The notes: generated by a model from the letters alone, not told the origin. A stretch of 64,000 nt of DNA from Bettongia penicillata ogilbyi (GCA_023548195.1 JAJHZJ010000808.1:3887182-3951181), one strand, 5' to 3'. Positions 1 to 9,368 are shown, counted from the stretch's first letter. Program-made: numbers and translations.

Positions 1-2180
1 ACAATGGGAACATCTTAAGGTACCGTAAGTAGTTTACATAAATTTCTGCTCATGTTCCAATTTCAGATAAAAATAATATTAGATTTCCCAGTAAGATTAC
101 ACAAAAGGCTCACATGTTTTGCTGGTCACTTGTTATTGACCACAGAAATTTGCTATAGAAGGAAAAGCAGGGACATGTGACATACCAAATATGACAGGAT
201 AAAACATCCTTTACTCTGTTTGAATTCAGATAGGAGTGAAATTCTCCAATGATGCAGTATCTGTTTCATAGCCAGACTCAAGAATAGTCAGGTGAGAAAC
301 ATTCCTTTTTAAAGAAACACAATGGGGAAACTGAGCCAAGGGGCTCCCATCCTAGATTGAGTCTAGAATTGTCCCCTTGGTGTTTCCTTTCCAGATACAG
401 TACAGGATCACGTTCCCTCTGAGGAGCTTGTGGCATTTGTCTCAGAAAGCGATTTAATGCAGACAGCTATACCCAAATTCAAACTCAAACAAAAATAGTT
501 ATGGCCCCAAATACCTTTTACCTTAAACAGCAAGTCTCACTAATCACGATTTAGAGCCAGATAACAGTTATTTCCACTCTTATTAAAATAAGCAATAAAG
601 ATTTACCACACACATAAGGAACTCCATTTAACACCTTTCCTTCTCAAACTTAAAATTTGTCCTGATGTAAAAGCCAATTATTAAAAATTCTCTCTATCTA
701 TTACAACTTCTGTGCAAGTAATATTCATTGCTTAGAATTTGCATTAACCAACCAAATTCCTTTACTAGGACTGATGATCTTACCCACAGGAATGGGAGGA
801 CTGTTCCAAATGAACAGAGGAGTCTAAATAAAGTTTTCACTCCATTCCCTCCTTTCCATACATAGGAATCATTTCACAATGTTAGGTTTCAACATTCAAA
901 CAGTAATCCCAAATAACTTATTGAACAATCCTACAGCTTCATAGAAGATAGCCAAATTGTTTAACTTTTTTAACAGACAAGGGTGAAAATACCTGGTTTT
1001 CTACATGGCAATTACAAAATATTATAAGACAAGGTTAGCAGGACTGATAAAGTAACATAACTGGTATTCCACAATTTTCCCAACATCTTTTAGTTTCAAC
1101 AAAATTCAACAAAATTGCTTTGTCTTTACAATCTAAGAGAGATTCAGAAATACAATCTTAGAAATCCAGTTTTAACACAACAATAAATTGCAGATGGCAT
1201 AATTTGCATTTCCAGAAGTTATAGATCTTATTACTTTTAGCAATTAAAACCACTTCAAAGTTAACAATTGCATTAGAGAGCGATAATAGCATTGTGTGCA
1301 ACATATACCAGTCATTATGTTAAGCATTTTGCAATCATTTTATCATTTTGGTCCCATAACAACTGTCATAATTATTCTTACTTTTACAAATCAGAAAACG
1401 AGTCAAACAGAGATAAAATACTTTTTGCAACGGGAACAGAGAAATGAAGCTTACCAAGAGCAGAGAAACTGATGTCCCAGCGGTAATGATTTTTTGTAGG
1501 CACAACTTAGTGAATGCTTGAAACAGTCCTGATTCTTCCGCCTTTCCTAACCCCACACAGCAGCAGAATTTACTGAGCCCCTAAGGTGATATGCATCCGC
1601 TGAGACAGGGTGGGAGGAATGTCTAGGACCTAGGTGGCATTTCCAAGCTTTACCTAGAAAGGTGGGCTACCCACAATCTTAGGATATTCCAAATGATCAG
1701 TTCCCGAATTTTTGTATGATTAATCTCACAACATACAAATCTGCTAAAATGATTTTACCTCAGATGATCTAACTTTCCATTGTAATTCCAGGTTGGCCAG
1801 ATCTGAACAACAACAAGGAAAAGTGTTAAAACTTTGATGGTTTATTTCCCTAGCTGCAGCCCTTGAAGTCTGGCTGCTTGCATTTAAATCTTACAAGATA
1901 ACAGACTCATTCACAGCACACACAATAGGGATAGAGACATACACTGACAGACAAATTGACAACAGGACAAATACAAACGTAGCTCACAAAAAACAACCCA
2001 GAGAAGGCAATTAGAAGCTTGCTATAAATCCCCATCATGAATTGGCTATTATCATTCTGAGGAAAGGGGGTTGCAAGAATCCAAGGTCTGCTAATAAAGG
2101 GGAATCCTGCAGTCTTTGCTCAGAGCACCCTGCAGTTGTTGGAGGGGTGAGGAGCCTTGGTGCTCCAAGTTTCTGAGTAT
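1..2180. other. AT-rich sequence with no gene recognised
   Basis: No reading frame longer than about 75 codons and no recognised protein family. The only structured piece is a weak SINE-like fragment near 1,290-1,415. It may include more of the minus-strand retroviral interior that begins at about 3,014, but I see no gag, pol or env motif, so this is inference only. Confidence 0.5.
1290..1415 (-). repeat. Degraded CORE-SINE (MIR/Mar type) fragment
   Basis: The run from the 'cattatgttaagcattttgc' area through 'caaatcagaaaacgagtc' follows the SINE segment that reads as a gcttta-caaa step, a cattt-gatcctcacaac step, then an acagatgagaaactgag step. The same order is much clearer at 59,260-59,505 and 61,600-61,895. 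It is strongly diverged and has no visible target duplication. Confidence 0.35.
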
Positions 2181-3014
2181 CTTAAAGAAACAGGCCCCAT
2201 GGGAATAGGTTCAGACTTCTAGTTCTTAGGCGGATTGTAACTGTCCTCTTCAAGACCAGAGTCCTTAAAGGAAAGTGGGGAAGGGGAATGGGGGGGAGGG
2301 AGGCAACAGAGGCTTGAAGAGCTGCCTTCCTCGGGTCAAAGGTAGGGGAAGGCGAGGGGGAAAGATTGCACCTAGGTGCCATCAGTTTCCTCAGATCAGA
2401 GGCCTTCAAGGGGAGGGGGAGGGAGAAAAGGGGTGAGGAATAGGGTAGAGGGAGGGAAGGGAAGGACAGACTGGAGCCCTTGAAGAAGAAAGGATTTTTG
2501 CCAGGACACGGCTAGGTGCTGAAGCAGCTCCCAGACTTACAGGGAAGAGGCTACCTGTCTTTTGTTCTCGCTCAGCCAAGTCAGCAAGCCCAAGATGAAG
2601 CGTTCTCGCTGCTGGCTAGTTGTGTGGTTGGCCTGTAACATAATTTAGCTATAAGACAAAGTAACTTTGACCGGTCCAAAAGAGCCCTGTGGTAGCCAAC
2701 CTAATTTAGGGCTATCTTTAGTTAATTGACACTAATGCTGGCAATACCTGTACTAGTTTCCTGAGATCTATCGCCAGAGGAGACCTAAGTAATACAGAGC
2801 GATTTAACATGACTTGGTCTTCAGTCCCCAGAGTTTCCTTTAAAGAGAACTTAAAGTGAGAGGTTTTTGGAAGCTGGGAATGGAAGGACTTACCCCGTCA
2901 AGGCCCAGGACTCTAGGGAAAACGGTTCCTATTGGTGCCAGAGTCCTGGTGTTGGCGAGATGAGGAAATGTGCGCTCAGTTCCTCAGTTCCAGTTCACAT
3001 TTGGGCACCATAAC
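2181..3014 (-). mobile_element. Candidate 5' leader and interior start of a minus-strand endogenous retrovirus
   Basis: Read on the minus strand, a candidate LTR ends in TTAACA at 3,015. It is followed after 4 bases by TGGTGCCCAAATGTGAAC, which has the TGG start and position of a primer-binding site, although I cannot match it to a named tRNA. About 100 bases on, a GGGTAAGTCC run resembles a leader splice donor. Beyond that the minus strand is a C/T- and proline-codon-rich stretch with no long frame (75 codons at most). No retroviral protein motif survives, so the call rests on layout only. Confidence 0.4.
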
Positions 3015-3295
3015 TGTTAACCTGAAAACTAGGTTAGAGAAAAGGCAACAGGCTAAATGCACACATTTTATGATTTAATTAAACAATTCCCTATTAAAGA
3101 AAACGGCAACATACTGCATTAAGGAGCCAGAAAAATGTTCTGGCTACCCAGTACAGAAATCTTCTCCCTTATATACATTTTGCCGTTGTTACGGGCCTAG
3201 CTCTGGACCGTGGCCCCCTGAGGAGCCTGGAAGACGCCCCGGGTGTTAACCCGCCTTCGGGTGCTGGGACCGCCTATACGGGAGCTGGCTCCGCC

Positions 3296-3535
3296 CTCAG
3301 GGAGGAACATGGGAGGAGCTCTGGCCAAGTACCGCCCTCAGGGAGGGACATGGGAGGAGCTCTGGCCAAGTAACCGCCCTCAGGGAGGAACATGGGAGGA
3401 GCTCTGGCCAAGTAACCGCCCTCAGGGAGGAACATGGGAGGAGCTCTGGCCAAGTAACCGCCCCCAGGGAGGAACATGGGAGGAGCTCTGGCCAAGTACC
3501 GCCCTCAGGGAGGAACATGGGAGGAGCTCTGGCTC
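3296..3535 (+). repeat. 42-bp direct repeats in the U3 region
   Basis: Six near-identical units carry the core GGAGGAACATGGGAGGAGCT followed by CTGGCCAAGTAACCGCCCTCA; one has GGGACATGG and one has CCCCCAG in place of the majority bases. Direct repeats just upstream of a TATA box are typical of retroviral enhancers, so this is probably the U3 enhancer array. Because 42 is a multiple of 3, all frames stay open across it, which explains the repetitive overlapping reading frames; none looks like a real protein. Confidence 0.85.
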
Positions 3536-3537
3536 GG

Positions 3538-3584
3538 TATATAAGGGGATGCTGGACAGAGTTGTACAGGACGCCATCAATAAA
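3538..3584 (+). promoter_or_regulatory. TATA box and polyadenylation signal of the plus-strand LTR
   Basis: TATATAAGG begins at 3,538 and AATAAA lies at 3,579-3,584, only about 40 bases later. Such close spacing is the classical short-R arrangement of many retroviral LTRs. Confidence 0.55.
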
Positions 3585-3719
3585 GTGAAGAGCGCTGACA
3601 TCCTCGGGTGCGTGTGTAGTCATTGTTCCCTCCGTGGAGGAGGGGATAGCCCTGTCGGGCAGCTAGGCCATACCGTGGCAGGGCAGGGACCGGAGACCCG
3701 GGGAAAGGGTGAGATTGCC

Positions 3720-3900
3720 CAAGCGAAGTCTGGGGGTAAGGGGTGCCGCCGTATCCGGGCGAAGGCACGGGGGGAGCCCCGTGCAAGAGTACCGCCTGGA
3801 ATAGTGTCCAGGCGAAGACCCCCAGAGAAGACTACCGTCTGGCTTAGTAGTCAGGCGAAGGCCAGGGCGGGGAATAGAGAGCCCCGCGCAGAGGCCGGGA
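3720..3900 (+). repeat. Hairpin-repeat leader with recurring GCGAAG motif
   Basis: GCGAAG recurs at about 3,723, 3,759, 3,812 and 3,855. The third copy closes a perfect 8-bp stem, CGCCTGGA / TCCAGGCG, with a six-base loop. The fourth closes a related stem that uses a G-U pair (CGTCTG / CAGGCG). GTGCC/GGCAC encloses the second. Related but not identical stems suggest RNA structure, such as a packaging-type leader, but that is inference. Confidence 0.55.
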
Positions 3901-4269
3901 GAAAGGAATTCTCTTAGATAAACACATTGTAAACAAAGTGGCAGCAGTTGGGTTTTATGACCCCAGGCTATGGGCATCTTCCTTCCATAGCATGCCTGTG
4001 TGATTTAAGATAAGGAAAAAGTCCCATCACACAGATTACAGACATCCTGTTCTAAACAGGCCTTTGAAGTTGTTTATCTTAACAGAGTTGACAAAGCTGA
4101 AGTTTCAACCCGAGGTATCTGTGTTTTTCTCTTATCACTAGGATACTAGAAGAAGGGTCTGATAAGGCATTCCCATTTGCATGACATCAAAAGGCATCCT
4201 TTAAACAAAGGAGACTATTAGGACCAGGCTCCTCCCAACTCAAATTTCGGCCAAGTCCAAAATTTATAT

Positions 4270-4540
4270 TAAATATTATCAGCTAGCATTTTCAGAGGGT
4301 TTTAAAAGTCACAGAGCACTCTTACCCATAATACCTACCATGGGTAAGTGTCCACAAAGCACTTTTCATCATCATAATGATGATAGATAAAGACTGTAAA
4401 AGACTTCAACAGCTCAACCAACACTGTTACTGATAATAGTGAACACCTATCAGGCTCTATGATGTTCGTAGAAAACACATTTTTTAATAATAATGCCTAA
4501 CCTTTTTAAAGGTTATCAGAGTTGCCTGTTGATGACCACA
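4270..4540 (+). repeat. Module C-like repeat block upstream of A copy 1
   Basis: Units of the type 'ttttaaaagtcacagagcac' and 'ggttatcagagttgcctg' match the C array at 7,130-7,945. 4,279-4,430 is a paralogue of 8,490-8,640; both share 'accatgggtaag' followed by 'ccacaaa' and a catcatcataatga run. The similarity places the left limit of the first duplicated unit here. Confidence 0.6.
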
Positions 4541-4552
4541 CTGTTTCCAGAT

Positions 4553-4561
4553 TATATAAAG
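4553..4561 (+). promoter_or_regulatory. TATA-like box at the start of A copy 1
   Basis: TATATAAAG lies at the left edge of the GC-rich module. The same box is at 9,369-9,377 in copy 2. It is absent at the homologous place in copy 3 and in the remnant at 46,050. Position relative to the GC-rich block is promoter-like; there is no direct evidence of a start site. Confidence 0.35.
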
Positions 4562-4656
4562 TGCAGGCATTTGAGTGGTAAGGGAGACATCTCAGGGTCT
4601 GGGGGAGCTGCTTGGAAAGGCCAGGAGAAGAGACTTGGACGTTTTGAGAGATAGAC

Positions 4657-5187
4657 ATGAGGTGGTCCTGGACCAGGCTTCTCAGTCCCCGGATGTTGAG
4701 TGCTGGCCTGGGCTGTAGTCTGTGGACCAGTGTGGTGTTTTGTAGGAGCCAAGGCAGGCCTTTAAATTCTCTGGGCTTCCGTGGCCACCAGAGCAGCCCT
4801 CTTGGACCTGAGAGAATTCTGAGGGGTCAGGGTTGTCGTTTTGGTGCCCTGGGACTCCTCTGTGGCCAGGCCAGCCTTTTAGGCTCCATGGGGACAGTTA
4901 ACGTCGAAGCCTGCCTTTTCGGGTCTCTGGAGAGAGTCAGGGGCCGACCTTGTCTTTGCACTCTCAGTTCCAGATTAGTCTTGGCATTTCAGTGGAGAAT
5001 GGGGCTCTCCAGTGGCCTTTGCAGTTGTCAGGTGAGCCTGAGAATCCTGGCTACTCCTTTCGGTTTGCAGATGAGGCTGAGAGCTCAGGGTAGATTTCTC
5101 TGCTGGACAGTGACTGCAAGTTATATATTTAGGAGACTTTTCATGTCTCAGATGGACGATGTCGAGGCTCTCTCTCCCTCTTTCTGA
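4657..5187 (+). CDS. Open frame of 176 codons in module A copy 1 (doubtful coding)
   Basis: The frame opens at MRWSWTRLL, 15 bases after an in-frame TGA. It is rich in Gly, Leu, Ser, Arg and Cys and has degenerate internal repeats such as RILRGQGC and GSMGTVNVEACLFGSL. It is repeated without change at 9,473-10,003. In diverged copy 3 the homologous frame is open over 29,586-30,257 apart from one TGA. No signal peptide, transmembrane run or known domain is evident. Persistence across copies could mean selection, but a 258-bp (86-codon) repeat period and a stop-poor GC-rich sequence give the same effect by chance. I favour non-coding. Confidence 0.15.
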   Translation: MRWSWTRLLSPRMLSAGLGCSLWTSVVFCRSQGRPLNSLGFRGHQSSPLGPERILRGQGCRFGALGLLCGQASLLGSMGTVNVEACLFGSLERVRGRPCLCTLSSRLVLAFQWRMGLSSGLCSCQVSLRILATPFGLQMRLRAQGRFLCWTVTASYIFRRLFMSQMDDVEALSPSF

Positions 5188-5303
5188 TGATATCCTGCAG
5201 ACAGTTAAAAGTCCAGAGCATTTCAGTGATCTCAAGTGTGTATCTCTAATATACGTGGACTTGGCAACTCAGAGATCCTGCTTGAGATCCATGACAAGAA
5301 GTG

Positions 5304-6225
5304 AACGAAGAAGAAGAAATATTATGTCCAGTGAGAGTAGTGTGATTGAATATGCTCTTCCCTGTGGAAAAGTCCTCAAGGTGCATGATCTCAAGTAAAC
5401 AGTGGATTGCAGTATGGCAAGACCTAAGTGTGAGAAGCCTTGAAAAGGAAACGCTATGTTCCACCAGAGCAACATGACTAATGATCTGCATGACCTTGAA
5501 AGTGGCCCAGGGTGATATTCTAAGATAAGCAACAATACTTTGAAGTTCCAAAATACTTCAACACTGTGGTGAAAATTGCTAGTGCACTTGAAGGTTGACT
5601 CCAAGAGCTTCCATGCTCTTTGACTTGGACAGTTCCTGGCCAGTGGGTTGTACTTGAAGCCATTGCCCAAGACTCCAGCTGCTGCCGTACACCATCTCCA
5701 CTTCAAATTCCCTACGATTTCAGCTACCTCTTTGGCTGAGCTTCCCGTCCTTGTTGTAGACCATGGCATTTCTTTCATTGATGCAAGCAGTCCTTTAAGC
5801 AGGAGAACTTCAGGAGCACCGTTAAGAGCAACGTGGTGCAACCACCACCTTGGAGAGACTGAGCTCTTCTCAGCAATGCAATGATCTAAGAGAATTCCAA
5901 AAGCATCATGATGGAGAATGCACTCCCACCTGCAGCGAGACAACTCCGGAATCGCAGTGCAGACTGAAGCCTCCTACTGCCACGGTTTTTGTTTCCCCCT
6001 TTGGTTCTGATTGCTTTGTTCAGGACATGAGTAATGTCCTGATGCAATGCTGAGTGATGGTACATGTCTGTCCTCTGTGAGATCGCTTGGCTTGTGGGGT
6101 AGGAGGGCGGAGAAGGAGAAAAGGAAGCATAGAATTTGAACCTGAAAGCTTTCACACATGTTGGGACACGCAGTTTGGAGAAAAATAAAATATATTTTCA
6201 AGATGAATGAATGCCAGCTTTTCTT
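5304..6225 (+). repeat. Module A2, copy 1
   Basis: A2 directly follows A. It pairs with 30,471-31,380 behind A copy 3 over nearly its full length; both contain 'atgtccagtgagag', 'gtgtgattgaatatg', 'actttgaagtt' and an 'atgatctaaga' step. Its last ~350 bases (from about 5,880) resemble an L1 3' untranslated end, finishing 'ggagaaaaataaaatatatt'. 5,410-5,840 reappears inverted at 8,655-9,055. No protein function is suggested. Confidence 0.65.
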
Positions 6226-7115
6226 GTGATTTTTATTCTATCTACGCCAAAGAGTGCCACTTCTACATTTCAGCATTCACCCAATGACTCAGTAGTGACT
6301 CTACTCAGTAGAATCGGGAAGCAGCCAAGCCCTCTGTAGCCTGAGTAAAGGACCCCCCTTTCCTCTAGCTGTCCATACAGACACAGGCCTGCGATTTCCC
6401 CAGGAGGAGGAAGTGGTGATGTGGAAGGAACCTCCCTGTAGCCCCGCCCTGGGGGGAGTAGAGAGACTGCCCTGAGCACACAGCCCTGCTGCCTCCTCTA
6501 GGTAAAGACTCCAGCAAGGGTTCGGGGGCAGGCAGAGAGTTTCACCGGGAAGGGGAGGCCAACTTCAGTTTCACCACGTCCCAGTCTCTCTGGTCCCTGC
6601 CAGATTGTTTCTGCTGCCAGACGCCCTGGATGCACTGACTTGCTCCTTTTGGGGCATCCTCCGTGAAGCCAAGGCTGGGATTTGTCCTTTTTCCTGTGTT
6701 TGAAAATGAGAACTCAGTGACATTTTTGGTGAGGAGGGAGGGCGTGGGTGTGGGGCGCGGGTGTGGGGCGCGGGAGTCCGGGAAGAGAATTTCCCTGTGG
6801 CACAAGGAGCTCCAGGGACCTTCCTTTTCACCTGACTTTGGTGGTGGTTCATCTTCCGGTCTCGTGGAATGGCTATCATCCAGCATCTGGTAGGCCTCTG
6901 GAAACCATCGTTCCTTGAGTGCTGTAGGCATTATAGTGGAGTCCAGCTTGACGGGTGGTGAGGCAACTTTGGTTCCTCCCTGATGCTGTACAAAATGAAG
7001 GAGAGGCTGGGAGGTGGTGGAGGGAGGGCTGTGGGGGCCCACCTTGCTGTCAATGAGAACGCAGTCTTAGCAGGAGGCACAGATGCCTTTGTCAACGTTT
7101 GCTTTAGGAGAAGAA
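6226..7115 (+). repeat. Module B, copy 1
   Basis: One of six B copies (also near 10,486, 27,690, 31,381, 44,270 and 46,860) plus a fragment at 48,465. Shared landmarks in order are a 'gccactt..catttcagcattcac' start, a 'gccctgagcacac' step, 'tttcaccacgtcccagtctc', 'attgtttctgctgcc', a 'tgatatttgtac..tttttcct' step, a 'catttttggtgagga' step, and an 'ttcttagcaggaggcac' end. This copy is more GC-rich than the later ones. The short frames in it are not shared between copies. Confidence 0.65.
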
Positions 7116-7129
7116 AGTTGGCAAAACAC

Positions 7130-7945
7130 TGTTGTTATTATTAATAATGGTAATGATAGCTGACCTTTGAAAAGGGTTCTAAAACTCCAAAAGCCCTTTT
7201 AACTAATAATGGTAGCCAGCATCTGCAAGTTTCTCTCACGTTCATAATACGGTTTTAATAGTAATAATTCTCAACCTTTTTAAAGGTTTGTGAAGCTCAC
7301 AAAGCACTTTCAGTAACAATAGCTAAATCTTACCGGGTTTTGTAAAGTTCACACAACACCTGTTAATGAGAATAAGGTTTTCAAAGGGTTTCAAAGCTCA
7401 GCAAGCAGTGTTCCTAACGGTTCTGTAAAGTTTACAAAACGGTTTTCATGCGAATAACGAAAACTAACATTTTTAAAGGATTATAAAGCTACAAAACACT
7501 GTTACTAAGAATAGCTAACATCTGGAAGGTTCTGAAAAGTTCAGGAAACTCTTTGAATACACAGAATGATAGCTAATTCTTTCAAAGGTTTGTAAAACTC
7601 AGAAAGCACTTTTACTAATTACAGCTAACACTTTTAAGCTTCTGTAAAGTTCGCCGAACACTTGATGATAATTATCACGAACTTTTAAAGAGGCTTTTAA
7701 GGCCCACAAAACAATGTTACTAAAAATCGCTAACACTTAGAAGGTTCTGTCATGTTCACAGAACACTTGATGATAGCAATGGCTAACATTTTAAAGGGTT
7801 TTAAAAGTCACAAAGCACTTTGACTAACAATAGCTAACATTTTCAGGTTCTGTAAAGTTCACAGAACACTTTTAATAATAAAAGTAAAGTTAGCTCACTT
7901 TTTTAAAGGGTTATAGAGCTCAAAAAACCCTGTTACTAATAAGAG
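7130..7945 (+). repeat. Module C array: alternating two-part (dimeric) repeat
   Basis: About seven diverged dimers are laid head to tail. One half reads like 'aaggttctgtaaagttcaca' plus 'gaacactt(ttaa/gatgat)'. The other reads like 'tttttaaagggttttaaag' plus 'ctcacaaagcactgttactaat'. The 'ttctgtaaag' anchors fall near 7,421, 7,531, 7,641, 7,745 and 7,848, so the dimer period is about 102-110 bp. Half-units resemble the tail of the SINE at 59,040-59,505, the probable source. Confidence 0.75.
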
Positions 7946-8440
7946 GTGAAGCCTTCTCGGACTGTCCTTTAAGATATAGAAAGGGCTCTTGATGAACTAG
8001 AGACCTCAGTCTCCTGCTCCTGGCCATCCCATGATTTTTTGGGAAGTGGCAAGCTAAGGCCTCAGTTTCAGGATTCTCCTCATCACTGGATATCTTAAGA
8101 AAGTGAAACCTAAAGCTGTGCTGAATATGGACAGAAGCTTTACCCTGGCTAGCTCCATGCTTTCTTGTTTCCTACCCAGGGTTGATTCCCACATTTAGAT
8201 TGTGAAAGTGACTTCGGGCTAACGGGAGAAAAGGGACAGTAAGGGGCTGGGGGACTTCCTGGTTGGGGTAAGTAACCACGCTTTTGCCTTCTGTAAGCTG
8301 CTTCTCATCCCTGACTGCTGGTTGGATTGGAGTGGCCCTTTCTCGTGAGGTGGTGCTAAACTTCCTTTCCACTTTCTACCTTGAGAAGCTTCTGATGTTG
8401 TTTTGGGTAAGGGTCTCTGCACCGCACAGAGCTAACACGT
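7946..8440. other. Single-copy segment between C arrays, no gene recognised
   Basis: This ~495-bp piece has no paralogue that I can find elsewhere in the array. It contains a pyrimidine tract ending in 'cctacccag|ggttg' (acceptor-like, near 8,178) and a donor-like GGGGTAAGTAA (8,265). Together these could bound a small exon, but there is no conserved reading frame to support it. Confidence 0.35.
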
Positions 8441-8650
8441 ACAAGGTTCTGTCAAGTTCACCAAACTCTTTTAATAGTGAGAATGGCTAGCAATTTCAGA
8501 GGGTTTTAAAATTCACAGAGCACTGTTCTGTTATCCATAGTACATACCATGGGTAAGTTTCCACAAAACACGTTTCATCATCATCATAATGACAGCTAAC
8601 GTTTTAAAAGACTTAAACAGCTCACAAAAGACAAACCACGCTGCTGTTCA
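8441..8650 (+). repeat. Module C-like block upstream of the second unit
   Basis: Contains 'agctaacacgtacaaggttc' and the 4,279-4,430 paralogue ('accatgggtaagtttccac', 'catcatcatcataatgacag'). It marks the start of the second duplicated unit. Confidence 0.55.
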
Positions 8651-8654
8651 CACT

Positions 8655-9055
8655 GCTCCTGGTGACAGGACAGCTTGCATTAAAGAAAGCAATGCCAAGT
8701 TCCACAAGAAGGTCACAAAGCGCACCCAAAGAGGCAGCTGAAATCGTAGGGAGTGTGAAGTGTAGATGGTATAGGGCAGCAGCTGGAGTCTTGGGCAATG
8801 GCTTCCAATAGAAGCCACTACCCAGGAACTGTCCAAATCAAGGAGCATGAAAGCTCTTGGATTCAACTTTCAAGTGCAGTAGGAATTATCACCACAATGC
8901 TGAAGTGTTTTAGAACTTCAAAGTATTGTTATTTATTGCGGAACATCAACCTGGGCCACTTTCAAAATCATGGAGACGCTCTCGTCACATTGCTGTGGTG
9001 GAACATAGTATTTCCTTTTCAAGGTTTCTCATATCTAGGTGTGGCCTTACTGCCA
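8655..9055 (-). repeat. Inverted copy of part of module A2
   Basis: This is the reverse complement of about 5,410-5,840, with moderate divergence. For example 'ggtggaacatagtatttcc' at 8,998 answers 'ggaaacgctatgttccacc' at 5,446, and 'agaaagcaatgcca' near 8,685 answers the 'tggcatttct' area near 5,765. The two arms are separated by about 2.8 kb, so the stretch 5,410-9,055 could fold into a long stem. The same A2 portion is missing behind A copy 2. Confidence 0.65.
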
Positions 9056-9358
9056 CGCATAAAACAAGTAACGGTGAACACTTGTGGGGTTCTATAACGT
9101 TCCCCACACACTTTTCATAACAAACACGCCGAACATCTTTAAAGGTGGTCAAAGTTGCCTGTTGATAATTGTACTGTTTCCTGGAACATAGCATTTCCTT
9201 TTCATGGTTTCTCAGGTGTAAGTGTGGCCACACTGCCATGCATAAAACAAGTAACAGTGAACACTTGTGGGGTTCTATAACGTTCACCAAACACTTTTCA
9301 TAACAAACACGCCGAACATCTTTAAATCTGGTCAAAGTTGCTTGTCGATGATCGTACT
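8998..9358 (+). repeat. Tandem duplication of about 180 bp
   Basis: 8,998-9,178 and 9,182-9,358 share 'ggaacatag.atttcctttt', 'cataaaacaagtaac', 'gaacacttgtggggttctat', 'cataacaaacacgccgaaca' and end in 'gtactgtttcc'. The second copy runs straight into module A copy 2. Confidence 0.7.
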
Positions 9359-9368
9359 GTTTCCAGAT

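Larger units (their letters stand above)
3188..3930 (+). mobile_element. GC-rich LTR plus leader of a second endogenous retrovirus, plus strand
   Basis: The element appears to begin TGTTACGGG. It holds a U3-like block of 42-bp direct repeats (3,296-3,535), a TATATAAGG box (3,538), an AATAAA (3,579-3,584) and a U5-like tail with a CCTCC/GGAGG hairpin. A TGGCAGGGCAGGGACC run near 3,676 sits where a primer-binding site would be and loosely resembles the lysine-tRNA type. 3,720-3,900 is a hairpin-repeat leader. It is far more GC-rich than both flanks and interrupts the minus-strand LTR. I found no clear short target duplication, so the right end is uncertain. A class II (betaretrovirus-like) origin is a guess. 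No gag frame is present. Confidence 0.5.
3015..4084 (-). mobile_element. Solo-like LTR, minus strand, interrupted by a second LTR element
   Basis: The minus-strand ends are TGTTAA (4,084) and TTAACA (3,015), a 6-bp inverted TG...CA pair typical of retroviral LTRs. Close to the 3' side lies a TATATAAGGG box (plus-strand 3,168-3,177), then an AT-rich AATTAAATCATAAA stretch that could hold the polyadenylation signal. Removing the GC-rich insertion at about 3,188-3,930 leaves roughly 325 bp, a plausible LTR length. The outer target duplication cannot be checked because the far end of the provirus would lie left of the window. Confidence 0.45.
4541..5303 (+). repeat. Module A, copy 1 (GC-rich, internally repetitive)
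   Basis: This GC-rich block is almost identical to 9,357-10,119 (offset 4,816); I see three base differences, all after 5,249. The identity starts abruptly at CTGTTTCCAGATTATATAAAG, while the sequence just upstream is clearly diverged between copies. It contains one ~258-bp degenerate unit that is present twice in copy 3 (29,642-30,170). It belongs to no repeat family I recognise. Splice-donor-like GGTAAGG (4,579) and CAGGTGAGC (5,030) and the TATA-like box make a first exon of a non-coding transcript possible, but this is unproven. Confidence 0.7.

Noticed and set aside
3296..3535. Regularly repeated 42-bp units, CRISPR-like at first sight
   Set aside because: Units are head to tail with no spacers, and the context is a eukaryotic LTR with TATA box and AATAAA.
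3243..3917. 224-codon plus-strand frame and overlapping minus-strand frames
   Set aside because: All arise from the 42-bp repeat (a multiple of 3) and GC-rich leader; no domain, composition purely repetitive.
5269..5943. 224-codon minus-strand frame in A2
   Set aside because: Not kept open in A2 copy 3, which breaks into 83-85-codon pieces; no motif.
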